64,000 bases of DNA from Arsukibacterium sp. UBA3155. GTDB taxonomy: Bacteria > Pseudomonadota > Gammaproteobacteria > Enterobacterales > Alteromonadaceae. The notes under the pieces were generated by a model. The model ran no database searches, was not told where the DNA came from, and saw nothing but the letters and a program-made list of their open reading frames with translations. The position numbers were made by a program, and so were the translations under genes. The DNA is taken from the NCBI GenBank assembly GCA_002364615.1, contig DEYP01000013.1, positions 141,680 to 205,679 on the forward strand, in the 5' to 3' direction. Shown in pieces: positions 26,022-35,387 of the stretch. The first letter of the stretch is position 1; each line of letters starts with the position of its first letter.

Positions 26022-27465
26022 AGGCTTTTTCCGCTCGGGACACCTCATCCTGATACCACTGATGTCCGGTACTGCTATGGGTCAGGCGCAATATTTCAGC
26101 ACGTTGTACTAAATCGGCTGCATCAGCTACCACTAAATCTTCAGGTACCCGCTGGCCATTAGTTAAATAGCTAACCGGTAATGCGTTCTGAATGGCCACG
26201 TTGATCACTTCTCCTAAACTTAAGCATTCATCAAGTTTAGTAAAAATACAACCCGCCAGGGAAATCCGTTTGAACTGCAGAACCGTCTCCTGCATTACTC
26301 TGGCCTGCGCTGTGGCAGACAATACCAGATAACTTTTTATTTTGACACGTGAATTATGCACTAAACTGGCAAGTTTTTCAGCCAGCCTGACGTCGCGCTG
26401 GCTCATACCGGCCGTATCGATCAAAATAAGTTTGCGCTGCGCCATCTGATTTAGCAATAAGGCCAGCTCATCACTGTCTTTTGCCTGCTTTACCGGGCAT
26501 CCAATAATGCGGCCGTATGTAGCCAGTTGCTCAAACGCACCAATCCGGTAAGAATCTGTGGTGATCAACGCAACCTGATCGGCACCATGGCGCTTGGCAA
26601 AGCCCGCTGCCAGCTTAGCTACCGTTGTTGTTTTACCGACACCGGTAGGCCCGACTAATGCAACAATACCACCGCGGCGCAGAATATCGTCATTGGTGGT
26701 ACTTAGCTGACCGCTCAGTAACTCCATTGCGGTATCCCAGGCTTCGGTAGCGCCGATATCTTCTGGCATAAAACACGCCAGCTGATCTGCTACCTGCTCG
26801 GATAACCCCAATTGTTGTAAATGCTCAATCACCAAGGCACGCACCGGCTCGCGACGGGCTAAGTCCTGCCACATCAGGCCTGAGACCTGATGCTGTAATA
26901 ACTGACGCATTGACAGCATTTCGTTGCGCATAGCGTCAAACTGGGTTGCCATTGATTGTGCTTGCTGCTGTTGTTGTTTAGTCAGCTCCTGCCATTGGCT
27001 GGGGGCAATACCTGCTGTTGTGCCAGAACTTTGACGCTCAAATGCGGCCGCCGGAGTTACCGTCGGTTGCATCGGTGTCGGCGCGCGCTTATTGTTTTGT
27101 GCAACCGGCTCCCGTCCTTGCTGTTTAATCATTTGTCGGGCCAGTAGCTCGCGCAGTGAATCAGCCGGCGCCTCGGTTTGCTCAGAGCTAACGTTATTGC
27201 TGGCAGGCGTGCTGTCGCTATCATCAACCCTGGCGCTGAAGCGTGGCTCGTGACGCGGCTTCTGACCTGCCGCCACTGGCTGCGCCGAAGCTTGAGCCGG
27301 TTTATGCGCTGTAGCGTTTTGGCTTTCCGGGTCAATTGCCGCAACAATTTCCACCCCTTCAGCCACTTTTTTGTTAGATAAAATTATCGCATCAGGTCCG
27401 AGGAACTCTTTGACTTCCGTTAAAGCGGTACGCATATCTTTAGCGACAAAGCGTTTTATTTTCAT
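26014..27465 (-). CDS. flhF: Flagellar placement GTPase FlhF
   Basis: An SRP-type GTPase that marks the pole where the flagellum is built. The 483-residue protein has a basic N-terminal domain (about 1-45). A long Gln/Ala/Pro-rich linker (45-195) includes a Q5 run. A C-terminal NG domain carries GPTGVGKTTT (272-281), TTDSYRIGAFEQL and LIDTAGMSQRD (G3). It follows flhA by 9 bp and precedes flhG. The family is certain; linker length is variable among relatives. Confidence 0.96.
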   Translation of the reverse strand: MKIKRFVAKDMRTALTEVKEFLGPDAIILSNKKVAEGVEIVAAIDPESQNATAHKPAQASAQPVAAGQKPRHEPRFSARVDDSDSTPASNNVSSEQTEAPADSLRELLARQMIKQQGREPVAQNNKRAPTPMQPTVTPAAAFERQSSGTTAGIAPSQWQELTKQQQQQAQSMATQFDAMRNEMLSMRQLLQHQVSGLMWQDLARREPVRALVIEHLQQLGLSEQVADQLACFMPEDIGATEAWDTAMELLSGQLSTTNDDILRRGGIVALVGPTGVGKTTTVAKLAAGFAKRHGADQVALITTDSYRIGAFEQLATYGRIIGCPVKQAKDSDELALLLNQMAQRKLILIDTAGMSQRDVRLAEKLASLVHNSRVKIKSYLVLSATAQARVMQETVLQFKRISLAGCIFTKLDECLSLGEVINVAIQNALPVSYLTNGQRVPEDLVVADAADLVQRAEILRLTHSSTGHQWYQDEVSRAEKAYA

Positions 27466-27474
27466 GAGTTACTC

Positions 27475-29580
27475 CTAGTTTTGCTGACCAATAACGCTGA
27501 CAATTCGAATTTGTTTATCATCGGGAATTTCCTGATAGGACAAGACCCGTAACCCTGGAATGGTGTATTTCACGAATCGTGCCATGACTGAGCGTAAAAT
27601 TCCTGACGTTAGCATTACCGCGCCCTCGCCATTTAATTCCTGGCTCTGATGTGCTTCTTGTAATGATTGCTGGATCCGATCGGCCAGGCCGGGTTCAATA
27701 CCAGCCCCGTCATTACCGGCAGCCTGCATTGACTGATGCAGCATTTGTTCAAGCTCCGGAGCGAAGGTAATCACCGGAATTTCACTCTTATTGCCTACCA
27801 CCTCCTGCACAATCAAGCGACGCAGCGCAATGCGACATGCTGCAGTAAGTACATCCACATCCTGGCTTTTACTGGCGTATTCCACCAGAGTTTGCACGAT
27901 GGTGCGCATATCACGAATGGGCACGCCTTCCTGCAGCAGATTTTGCAGCACTTTAACCACGGTGGTTAATTGCAGCATGTCAGGTACCAGACCTTCAACC
28001 AGCTTAGGTGAATGTTTGGCCAGCATGTCCAGCAGGTTTTGCACTTCTTCATGCCCCAGCAGGTTTGCAGCATTGTTGGTTAAAATCTGACTTAAATGAG
28101 TCGCGACCACGGTAGCCGCATCCACTACGGTGTAACCCAGCGTTTGTGCATGCTCACGCTGATCCTTACTGATCCATACCGCCTCAAGGCCAAAGGCCGG
28201 ATCTTTGGTTGCCACCCCTTTTACCTGACCAAATACCTGGCCTGGATTAATGGCCAGTTCATTGTCGTGGCGCAGCTCACCTTCACCCGTGGTAACACCC
28301 ATCAGGGCCACCCGGTAACTGTTTGGCTCTAAATCAAGATTGTCGCGGATGTGCACCGGCGGGACCAGAAAACCCAGCTCCTGCGACAGTTTTTTGCGCA
28401 CGCCCTTGATCCGGTTCAGCAGTTCACCACCCTGAGCTTTATCTACCAGGGGTATTAAGCGATAGCCGACTTCCAGGCCAATAGTATCGACGCCCTGTAC
28501 ATCGTCCCAACCAATTTCTTTTACCGGCTGTACCTGATTATCTGAGGTTGGCGCGGCATTTTTGGTGACCAGTTCAGCCTGTGTCTGAGCCGCTTTACGG
28601 CGCATAAACCAGGCTGTTCCGCCAATTAATGCTGCCAGGCTTAAAAAAGCAAAGTGAGGCATACCCGGCACCACGCCCATCAGGGTCAGCACGCCAGCGG
28701 CGATAAATAACACATGGGTGTTATCGCTAAGCTGGGCAGTCATCTGCTCACCTAAATCGCCAGATTTATTCTGACGGGTGACAATAATGGCGGTACCGAT
28801 AGACAGTAACAACGAAGGAATTTGGGCAACCAGACCATCACCTATGGTTAGCAGAGTATAAATTTCCATGGCATCGCCAAAGCTTAAGTCGTGCTGCAGC
28901 ATGCCAATAAACAGACCACCGATTAAATTGATAACCAGAATGACGATACCGGCAATGGCGTCACCTTTAACAAACTTACTGGCACCGTCCATCGAACCAT
29001 AAAAGTCCGCTTCACTGGTCACTTCTTCGCGTCGGGTACGTGCCTCTTCCTGCGTGATCAGGCCAGAGTTTAAGTCGGCGTCAATCGCCATTTGCTTACC
29101 GGGCATAGCATCTAAGGTAAAACGGGCAGATACTTCAGCAATCCGGCCGGCGCCTTTGGTGACCACGACAAAGTTAATAATAATCAGAATTAAAAACACC
29201 ACGATACCCACGGCGTAGTTGCCGCCGATCACCACAGAGCCGAAGGCCTCAATGACTTTACCGGCAGCATCGCCACCATTGTGACCTTCCAGTAATACGA
29301 CCCGGGTACTGGCAACGTTTAATGCCAGGCGCATAATGGTAGCGACCAGCAGCACACTGGGGAAAATGCCGAAATCAAGGGGGCGCAGGGTATAAATGGT
29401 CACCAGCAGCACAACCAGTGCCAACGCAATATTAAAGGAGAACAAGGTGTCCAGCAGAATGGGCGGCAGCGGTAACACCACCATTGCCAGGGCAGCCAGA
29501 ATAAGCAGCGGTGTACCGAGCCCTTTCATAAACGACAGTTTTGACTTGTCAAAGCTATGGAAATACTGAACAAACTGCAT
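27475..29580 (-). CDS. flhA: Flagellar export gate protein FlhA
   Basis: FlhA is the large inner-membrane component of the flagellar type III export gate and docks chaperone-substrate complexes. The 701-residue protein has about eight N-terminal helices, with the FHIPEP-family segment IMRLALNVASTRVVLLEGHN and the cytoplasmic FHIPEP loop motif FTLDAMPGKQMAIDADLNSG. The large C-terminal cytoplasmic domain is intact. It has its own sigma-54-type promoter 50 bp upstream (29630-29645) and is cut off from flhB by a RAYT-type palindrome, so it starts a separate transcript running to the che genes. Confidence 0.97.
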   Translation of the reverse strand: MQFVQYFHSFDKSKLSFMKGLGTPLLILAALAMVVLPLPPILLDTLFSFNIALALVVLLVTIYTLRPLDFGIFPSVLLVATIMRLALNVASTRVVLLEGHNGGDAAGKVIEAFGSVVIGGNYAVGIVVFLILIIINFVVVTKGAGRIAEVSARFTLDAMPGKQMAIDADLNSGLITQEEARTRREEVTSEADFYGSMDGASKFVKGDAIAGIVILVINLIGGLFIGMLQHDLSFGDAMEIYTLLTIGDGLVAQIPSLLLSIGTAIIVTRQNKSGDLGEQMTAQLSDNTHVLFIAAGVLTLMGVVPGMPHFAFLSLAALIGGTAWFMRRKAAQTQAELVTKNAAPTSDNQVQPVKEIGWDDVQGVDTIGLEVGYRLIPLVDKAQGGELLNRIKGVRKKLSQELGFLVPPVHIRDNLDLEPNSYRVALMGVTTGEGELRHDNELAINPGQVFGQVKGVATKDPAFGLEAVWISKDQREHAQTLGYTVVDAATVVATHLSQILTNNAANLLGHEEVQNLLDMLAKHSPKLVEGLVPDMLQLTTVVKVLQNLLQEGVPIRDMRTIVQTLVEYASKSQDVDVLTAACRIALRRLIVQEVVGNKSEIPVITFAPELEQMLHQSMQAAGNDGAGIEPGLADRIQQSLQEAHQSQELNGEGAVMLTSGILRSVMARFVKYTIPGLRVLSYQEIPDDKQIRIVSVIGQQN

Positions 29581-29629
29581 GGCGTACCTAACAAATTATT
29601 GGCGCATAACGCGAGAGCTAACTGGTATC

Positions 29630-29645
29630 AGCAAAAACCATTCCA
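29630..29645 (-). promoter_or_regulatory. Sigma-54-type promoter for flhA
   Basis: On the minus strand the sequence TGGAATGGTTTTTGCT has the required GG-N10-GC spacing and a perfect TTGCT -12 element. The start of transcription would fall near 29619, giving a leader of about 39 bases before the flhA ATG. flhA is an RpoN/FleQ target in Pseudomonas and Vibrio, which supports the call. Confidence 0.65.
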
Positions 29646-29656
29646 TAAATCTAACG

Positions 29657-29705
29657 AAAAAAGGGTCAGAGTGATTTTATCGAAAAATCACTCTGACCCT
29701 TTTTT
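29657..29705. repeat. RAYT-associated palindrome between flhB and flhA (TGATTTT subtype)
   Basis: Perfect 22-bp arms with a 5-base centre, A6 and T6 outer tracts and the GGGTCAGAGTGA core. It starts 12 bp upstream of the flhA promoter and ends 14 bp past the flhB stop. It would terminate the fliE-flhB transcript and insulate flhA. Confidence 0.9.
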
Positions 29706-29719
29706 CAGCTATTTTCGCT

Positions 29720-30850
29720 TTAATGGCGATAATCGGCAGGAATAGGTAATTCTTTGGCAAGGGTTTTCGGCCGGCTGCCTTTGCCTTTTTTGTACATTTT
29801 AAGCTGATAAACATAGGCCAGTACCTGAGCGACCGCAGCAAACAGTTGTTCCGGGATTGGGTGATCCAGCTCTGTGGTATAAAATATTGAGCGGGCCAGT
29901 GCTGGTGATTCTATCACCGGCACTTTATGTTCATTACCAATTTTCCGGATATGCATCGCGACTTCGTCCACGCCTTTTGCCACCACTACCGGGGCGCGAA
30001 ATTTCCCCTGATCATATTTTAACGCAACCGCAAAATGGGTCGGGTTGGTGACAATAACGTCGGCGGTAGGTACTTCCTGCATCATCCGTTTCATTGACAT
30101 TTGCATCTGGGTGCGGCGAATGCGGGCTTTAATCTCAGGGCTACCTTCTGAGTTTTTATGCTCGTCTTTAATTTCCTGCAGGCTCATTTTCAGCTGCTTA
30201 ATATGATTCCATTTCTGATATGGCGCATCTACCATGGCAATAATGGATACACTGCTGCACAGCCCTAAAAATAACCACGCTAATATGTACAGCGCTGACT
30301 CAATATTATTCGGCTCGCTCATCAGCGACAGCGCCATAATATCCATAAAGAAAAATTTTAGCAGCAGAAAGGCAACGGTCACCACTACCGCTACTTTTAA
30401 AACGCCTTTAACCAGTTCGACTATTGCCTGTAAGCCAAACATGCGCTTAAAGCCTTTTAACGGACTCATTTTGCTGAGTTTAGGCCCCGCAGCCTGCCAG
30501 CTGAAATTAAAGCCGCCGATCAGACAATTGCCGACAAACGCCGCCACCAAAATAAAGGCAAAAATGGCCGCTAACGGCGGCAGTAACTCAGTGCCAACTT
30601 CGGTCCAGGCGGTGAACATTGAGTTCGTTTCAAACATGTCTTTCTGATCCAGCCGCATCATCCGCTGGCCGACATTGAGAATCCCCATCGCCAGCATTTT
30701 TCCGAACATCAGCATTGCCGCTGCGCTGGCGATTAACACAAACGCCGTACCAAGATCTTTTGAACGGGCTATCTGGCCCTTGTCGGCTGCGTCTTGCAGC
30801 TTCTTAGGCGTGGGCTGTTCGGTTTTTTCTGCGCCGGAATCTTCTGCCAT
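29720..30850 (-). CDS. flhB: Flagellar export switch protein FlhB
   Basis: FlhB is an export-gate membrane protein whose cleavage at NPTH switches export from rod/hook to filament substrates. The 376-residue protein has the N-terminal EKTEQPTPKKLQDAADKGQI, four membrane helices (about 33-205) and the autocleavage motif NPTH at 269-272, followed by FAVALKYD. The C-terminal domain runs to about 355. It is the last gene of the fliE-to-flhB operon, 12 bp after fliR. The protein is complete, unlike the separate FhlB at 15069. Confidence 0.97.
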   Translation of the reverse strand: MAEDSGAEKTEQPTPKKLQDAADKGQIARSKDLGTAFVLIASAAAMLMFGKMLAMGILNVGQRMMRLDQKDMFETNSMFTAWTEVGTELLPPLAAIFAFILVAAFVGNCLIGGFNFSWQAAGPKLSKMSPLKGFKRMFGLQAIVELVKGVLKVAVVVTVAFLLLKFFFMDIMALSLMSEPNNIESALYILAWLFLGLCSSVSIIAMVDAPYQKWNHIKQLKMSLQEIKDEHKNSEGSPEIKARIRRTQMQMSMKRMMQEVPTADVIVTNPTHFAVALKYDQGKFRAPVVVAKGVDEVAMHIRKIGNEHKVPVIESPALARSIFYTTELDHPIPEQLFAAVAQVLAYVYQLKMYKKGKGSRPKTLAKELPIPADYRH

Positions 30851-30862
30851 AGTCAGCCTCCG

Positions 30863-31636
30863 TTAGCAACCAATAAGCCGGCAGCTATAATCTATCGCAT
30901 GCTGCCATTGCTTATCGTAGTGGAATAAAAACGTATCCAGCGTCAGCCATAAAATCAGCAAACCTGCCAACATGGTGATGGGAAAACCGATGGAGAAAAT
31001 ATTCAGCTGTGGTGCCGCGCGGGTCATAATACCAAATGACAAATTAACGACTAACATGGCGACTATTGGCGCCAGGGCAATCGCCAGGGCGGTAGCAAAC
31101 ATCCAGCCACCAAATTCAATAATGGTCCAGTAGCTGGTAACGTCCCACCACTGGCCGTTAATCGGCAGGGTGTCAAAACTAAATACCAACATCTGGATCA
31201 TGATCAGATGACCATTAAAAATAAAAAACAGTAAGGTAGCCAGGATCAGATAAAACTGACCTATCGCCGGTACACTGACCCCGCTTGACGGGTCAACCAT
31301 CGAAGCAAACGCCAAACCGGTCTGCGTCGCCAGCAACTGTCCCGCAAGCACAAAGGTAGTAATAAACATTTGCGAGATAAAACCCAGTGCAAAACCAATC
31401 ATTAACTGTAAGAACACTTCAACGAACATCGCTGCAGACATTAAATCAGGTGGGGTTACCGGCGGCAGCATTGGCATGGCAACCAAGGTTATCATTACCA
31501 CCAGGCCAGTTTTAATCCGCATTGGAATATTACGGGCGCCAATTCCAGCCATAATCATCAGCATGCCGGTTACACGACACAGCGGCAGCATAAAATCTGC
31601 GATAGCCTGCATTAAAATGCCCAGCGGGAACTCCAT
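30863..31636 (-). CDS. fliR: Flagellar export gate protein FliR
   Basis: FliR is part of the FliPQR export channel. The 257-residue protein has six hydrophobic segments and the family stretches LCRVTGMLMIMAGIGARNIP and TQTGLAFASMVDPSSGVSVP. The ATG at 31636 overlaps the fliQ stop (ATGA) and gives the usual N-terminus; a longer reading from 31705 would lie within fliQ. It follows fliP and fliQ in the standard order. Confidence 0.96.
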   Translation of the reverse strand: MEFPLGILMQAIADFMLPLCRVTGMLMIMAGIGARNIPMRIKTGLVVMITLVAMPMLPPVTPPDLMSAAMFVEVFLQLMIGFALGFISQMFITTFVLAGQLLATQTGLAFASMVDPSSGVSVPAIGQFYLILATLLFFIFNGHLIMIQMLVFSFDTLPINGQWWDVTSYWTIIEFGGWMFATALAIALAPIVAMLVVNLSFGIMTRAAPQLNIFSIGFPITMLAGLLILWLTLDTFLFHYDKQWQHAIDYSCRLIGC

Positions 31637-31905
31637 CAGCTCACCACGGTAGGTATACTTAGGAACAGATCCTGAGTGTAATCCATAATAATTCGCACAA
31701 ACCAATGGCCACCAAAGATCAAGGCCAACAGCGTGACAATTAGTCGCGGTAAAAAGCTCAAGGTTTGTTCGTTAATTGAGGTAGCCGCCTGAAACACTGC
31801 CACAATTAAACCAACAAACAACGATGGCAAAATAATGGCACTCACCAGCAGGATGACGATAAACAATGCATCACGCAGCACATCAACAAAGACCTCAGGA
31901 CTCAT
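31636..31905 (-). CDS. fliQ: Flagellar export gate protein FliQ
   Basis: A small two-helix membrane component of the FliPQR channel. The 89-residue protein begins [20 protein letters not shown] and includes [20 protein letters not shown], the most conserved FliQ segment. Its start overlaps the fliP stop by four bases, and its stop overlaps fliR by one. Length is exactly usual for the family. Confidence 0.97.
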   Translation of the reverse strand: MSPEVFVDVLRDALFIVILLVSAIILPSLFVGLIVAVFQAATSINEQTLSFLPRLIVTLLALIFGGHWFVRIIMDYTQDLFLSIPTVVS

Positions 31906-32645
31906 GTGCCCACTCCATAACTGGTGGCAAGCGTGCCCATTACTAAAATCCAGCCATCAACTAACACAAACATCATCAGTTTAAATGGCAGAGATATGAT
32001 CATGGGCGAGAGCATCATCATACCCATTGCCATCAGTACGCTGGCGACCACCAGATCGATAATCAGAAAAGGAATAAACAGCATAAAACCGATTTGAAAA
32101 GCCGTTTTCAGTTCACTGGTGATAAACGCAGGGATAACCACGGTCATCGGATAATCCTGGGCCTGCTCTAACACTTCAAGGCCGGCAATCTGGGCAAAGG
32201 TGTCCAGATCCCTAATCCGGGTTTGATGCAGCATAAAGGCCTTAACCGGCACAATAGCCGCATCCAGCGCCTGCACCGGGGTGATCGACTCGTCCAGATA
32301 AGGCTGTATCGCCTGCTCATTTACGGTTTTAAATACCGGCGCCATGATAAAAAAGGTCAGAAATAACGTGATGCCAATCAGCACCTGATTGGACGGTGTC
32401 TGCTGCAATCCAATGGCCTGACGCAGAATAGCCAGCACTACAATAATCCGGGTAAAGCTGGTCATCATAATCACGATGGCCGGAATAAAGCTGAGCATAG
32501 TCATTAACGCCAGCACCTGCAGCGTTACACTATATTGTTGGGAGCCATCATCATTAGTGGTGACGGTAACCGCCGACAACATACTGTTATCGGCCAGCAC
32601 CGCAGGGCTGAGTAACAGCAACAACACACACAGCAATCGCAACAT
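31902..32645 (-). CDS. fliP: Flagellar export gate protein FliP
   Basis: FliP forms the pentameric core of the export channel. The 247-residue precursor has a cleavable signal peptide (about 1-18), as known for FliP. The family signatures are [39 protein letters not shown] and [20 protein letters not shown]. It follows fliO by 6 bp and overlaps fliQ. Confidence 0.97.
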   Translation of the reverse strand: MLRLLCVLLLLLSPAVLADNSMLSAVTVTTNDDGSQQYSVTLQVLALMTMLSFIPAIVIMMTSFTRIIVVLAILRQAIGLQQTPSNQVLIGITLFLTFFIMAPVFKTVNEQAIQPYLDESITPVQALDAAIVPVKAFMLHQTRIRDLDTFAQIAGLEVLEQAQDYPMTVVIPAFITSELKTAFQIGFMLFIPFLIIDLVVASVLMAMGMMMLSPMIISLPFKLMMFVLVDGWILVMGTLATSYGVGT

Positions 32646-32651
32646 AAAAAC

Positions 32652-33236
32652 TTACTTTTTCAGGAATGATTGCAACTGTGTATGAAAGTCTGATGCCAAC
32701 TTTGTTTCAGGGAGGGAATTTTCTAACTCAAATAGCATATTAATGCTGTGCGGCGTGACACCAATTACCCGCTGTTTTCCTTGTATTTCAATAACTAACA
32801 AGCGTTCACGCTGGCCCAGTGGTACCGAGCAAATAACTTTAACATGCTGGCTGCCGGGCAGCCGTAATGTCAATTTTTTGAATAACCAGCCCAGCCCAAC
32901 CACCAATAACAGCACTGCTGCCAGAGAAATGGCGATTTTACCCAGACTGATACCGCTGGTATTTTTGCGCTCAGCCGGCACTTCCTGCCGCTGAAATGGC
33001 AAACCTTGCCGCGGCTCTGTCACCGCCACGCCAGGCGCTTCTGGCAAAGTCCCGGCAACCGGTTCTCTCTGCGAAGCAGCACTTTTTTGATTAGATGCGT
33101 CTTGATCAGATGCGTTTTGCGCCGCCGTCTCTTGCTGTTGCGGCTCTGGTGGGGGCGTTTGTGCATCAGCCGATGCCAAAAAAAGCGGCAACAGCACTAT
33201 TGCTACGATCGCTATGACTTTTAATAATGACTGCAT
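32652..33236 (-). CDS. fliO: Flagellar export assembly protein FliO
   Basis: FliO helps assemble the FliP ring. The 194-residue protein begins with a signal-like hydrophobic segment (about 5-24). A Gln/Ser/Ala-rich periplasmic linker (26-95) follows, then a transmembrane helix (about 101-120) and a cytoplasmic domain with VICSVPLGQRERLLVIEIQG. A long N-terminal periplasmic region is common in this clade. Its ATG overlaps the fliN stop by one base. Confidence 0.93.
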   Translation of the reverse strand: MQSLLKVIAIVAIVLLPLFLASADAQTPPPEPQQQETAAQNASDQDASNQKSAASQREPVAGTLPEAPGVAVTEPRQGLPFQRQEVPAERKNTSGISLGKIAISLAAVLLLVVGLGWLFKKLTLRLPGSQHVKVICSVPLGQRERLLVIEIQGKQRVIGVTPHSINMLFELENSLPETKLASDFHTQLQSFLKK

Positions 33237-33625
33237 TAGCGTAGCTTTTTAATCCGTTCAATCTGGCTGATAACGTCGGTTAAGCGAATACCAAATTTGT
33301 CATTCACCACCACCACTTCACCATGCGCAATCAGGGTGCCATTAACCAATACATCTAGTGGCTCACCGGCTACCCGCTCTAACTCCACCACCGAGCCTTG
33401 GTTTAACTGCAACAGGTTGCGAATACTAATTTTGGCCCGGCCGACTTCCATAGAAATGGTAACCGGAATATCCAGAATGGTGTCCAGTTTACGCTGCTCA
33501 TCGACGGTAATATTCGATTTTTCGTCTTTAAGCTCTTCCAGGTCGACGGCTTTGGCCCCGTCTTCACCGTCGGCTTCTGCCATGGCTGCAGCCCATTCGT
33601 CCATTGTATCTTTATCGTCTGCCAT
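33236..33625 (-). CDS. fliN: Flagellar C-ring protein FliN
   Basis: FliN forms the lower part of the switch complex and helps dock export cargo. The 129-residue protein has an acidic N-terminal third and a C-terminal SpoA domain: ILDIPVTISMEVGRAKISIR, then LLQLNQGSVVELERVAGEP, then VLVNGTLIAHGEVVVVNDKF. It starts 4 bp after the fliM stop and has the usual length. Confidence 0.97.
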   Translation of the reverse strand: MADDKDTMDEWAAAMAEADGEDGAKAVDLEELKDEKSNITVDEQRKLDTILDIPVTISMEVGRAKISIRNLLQLNQGSVVELERVAGEPLDVLVNGTLIAHGEVVVVNDKFGIRLTDVISQIERIKKLR

Positions 33626-33629
33626 ACTG

Positions 33630-34718
33630 TTATCCTCTGTCCCGCTCTGTTAAGTTCAGATCGGCTTCTAGTTCTGAAATATCTGCATCGCTGTCCAGAC
33701 GCCTGCCACCTTTAGTAAATACGTGAAGTTCGGATTTAACCGACTCTGGCCGTCTGATTTTCTCGATGATTTTTAACGCCACACTCTCCCGTGACCGGCC
33801 AAGCTTGGCGCGGTACGTGGGTAAGTCTTCAATTAATACCGTGATATGGTCTGGAATTTCCACCGGAATAATATCGCCGGCTTTTAATTCCATCACTTCT
33901 CGCAACGTTAAGTCGACATCGAGCATTTTGGTCGATAAATCCACTTTAACGTCCATAATTTCGTCTCGTAGTGCCTTACTCCAGCGTAAATCGGTATCTT
34001 CCTTATCACTTTGCACCCCAGCATCCAGCAGCTCGCGAATGGGTTCGAGCATAGAGTAAGGTAGTGCCACATGAAAATCACCACCACCGCCATCCAGTTC
34101 AATATGAAATGAACTGATTACCACTACTTCTGTCGGGCTGACAATGTTCGCCATGGCGGGGTTAACTTCTGAGTCGAGGTATTCAAACGACACATCCATC
34201 ACCGGTGCCCAGGCTTCTTTGTAATCTTCAAAAATAAGTTTCAGCAGCATCTGAATAATCCGCCGCTCGGTCGGGGTAAATTCTCGCCCTTCAATTTTGG
34301 CATGATAACGACCGTCTCCGCCAAAAAAGTTATCGACCAGAATAAATACCAGCCGGGCTTCCATGGTAATTAAGCCAGTTCCCTTCAAGGGCCGGAAACG
34401 CACCATATTCAGGCTGGTCGGCACAAATAAGGTATGGACGTATTCGCCAAACTTAATCATTTGTACACCGTTAATCGATACCTCAGCGGTGCGACGCATC
34501 ATGTTGAATAAGCTGATCCGCATATGGCGGGCAAACCGCTCGTTAACCATTTCCAGCGTAGGCATGCGACCACGGACAATACGATCCTGCGACGAGAAAT
34601 CGTATTCCATAGTAGATCGGCTGCGGCCATCACCGCCGTCTTCTATTTCTTCTTCTTCGACGTCATCGACACCATGTAATAGCGCATCAATTTCATCTTG
34701 CGACAATAAATCGGTCAC
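33630..34718 (-). CDS. fliM: Flagellar switch protein FliM
   Basis: FliM receives CheY-P and changes motor direction. The 362-residue protein has the N-terminal CheY-binding peptide DLLSQDEIDALLHGV, then an acidic linker. The middle domain includes GRMPTLEMVNERFARHMRIS and VDNFFGGDGRYHAKIEGREF. The C-terminal SpoA domain includes MELKAGDIIPVEIPDHITVL. It lies between fliL and fliN. Confidence 0.97.
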   Translation of the reverse strand: MTDLLSQDEIDALLHGVDDVEEEEIEDGGDGRSRSTMEYDFSSQDRIVRGRMPTLEMVNERFARHMRISLFNMMRRTAEVSINGVQMIKFGEYVHTLFVPTSLNMVRFRPLKGTGLITMEARLVFILVDNFFGGDGRYHAKIEGREFTPTERRIIQMLLKLIFEDYKEAWAPVMDVSFEYLDSEVNPAMANIVSPTEVVVISSFHIELDGGGGDFHVALPYSMLEPIRELLDAGVQSDKEDTDLRWSKALRDEIMDVKVDLSTKMLDVDLTLREVMELKAGDIIPVEIPDHITVLIEDLPTYRAKLGRSRESVALKIIEKIRRPESVKSELHVFTKGGRRLDSDADISELEADLNLTERDRG

Positions 34719-34730
34719 GATTGCTCACTC

Positions 34731-35261
34731 TTATTGCATAACAAAACTGGTGAAAAGCACTTCTTCCACCACCACCGATCCTGCAACTTCCAGCAACGCT
34801 TGCTGTAAATCACTAAGGGCTTTGTTTTTTAAGGCGTCTTTGCCTGTGGTTGTTATCAGCTCATCAGCATTAGCACTGGCAAAAGCAGCCACTAGACTGG
34901 CTTCAATCAGCGGAATATGCCGAAGGGCTATGGTTTCATTATTACTGCCCCGCACCAGCAGTTGCACTTTTATCTGCACCAGACGGTCACGCGCGGCGCC
35001 AGGCACGTTAAAAACAAAAGGTCTGGGCATTGCAACATATAACGCATTGCCCTCAGGCCCGCTGGGTTGACCACCTCCATCGCTACCTTGCATGGCGGAT
35101 ACGTCATCGCCTGCGGCAGATTGAAGACTTTCGCTGCCAAGAAAGTAAAAATAAGCACCCGCGGCCAGCACTAATAACACCAACACGGCGATAACAAGTA
35201 ACATTATTTTCTTGATGCCACCTTTGCCTTCGCTTAATTTTAAATCGCCATCGGCTGCCAT
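34731..35261 (-). CDS. fliL: Flagellar basal body-associated protein FliL
   Basis: FliL surrounds the stator units and supports torque. The 176-residue protein has one N-terminal membrane helix (about 17-40), a Gly/Ser-rich periplasmic linker and the FliL domain: YVAMPRPFVFNVPGAARDRL, then VQIKVQLLVRG, ending VEEVLFTSFVMQ. It lies 12 bp before fliM. Two antisense readings across this gene and fliM are shadows. Confidence 0.95.
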   Translation of the reverse strand: MAADGDLKLSEGKGGIKKIMLLVIAVLVLLVLAAGAYFYFLGSESLQSAAGDDVSAMQGSDGGGQPSGPEGNALYVAMPRPFVFNVPGAARDRLVQIKVQLLVRGSNNETIALRHIPLIEASLVAAFASANADELITTTGKDALKNKALSDLQQALLEVAGSVVVEEVLFTSFVMQ

Positions 35262-35387
35262 TTTTACTCCGTTGTCTTTATTAATTCAGGCTATTATGCG
35301 CAACCGCCCGCCTTAATGTAAATTTTTTCTCTCTGAGCTTATTTCTCAGACACTACTGGCATAAACCAGGGCGTTTGCCACGTCAGT

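Noticed and set aside
34363-35070. 235-codon open frame on the plus strand across fliM and fliL
   Set aside because: Antisense shadow of two certain genes, Ser/Arg/Thr-rich composition, no ribosome site and no recognisable domain.
35281-35320. GG/GC pair upstream of fliL resembling a sigma-54 promoter
   Set aside because: The spacing is one base short of GG-N10-GC, and the region is simply GC-rich.
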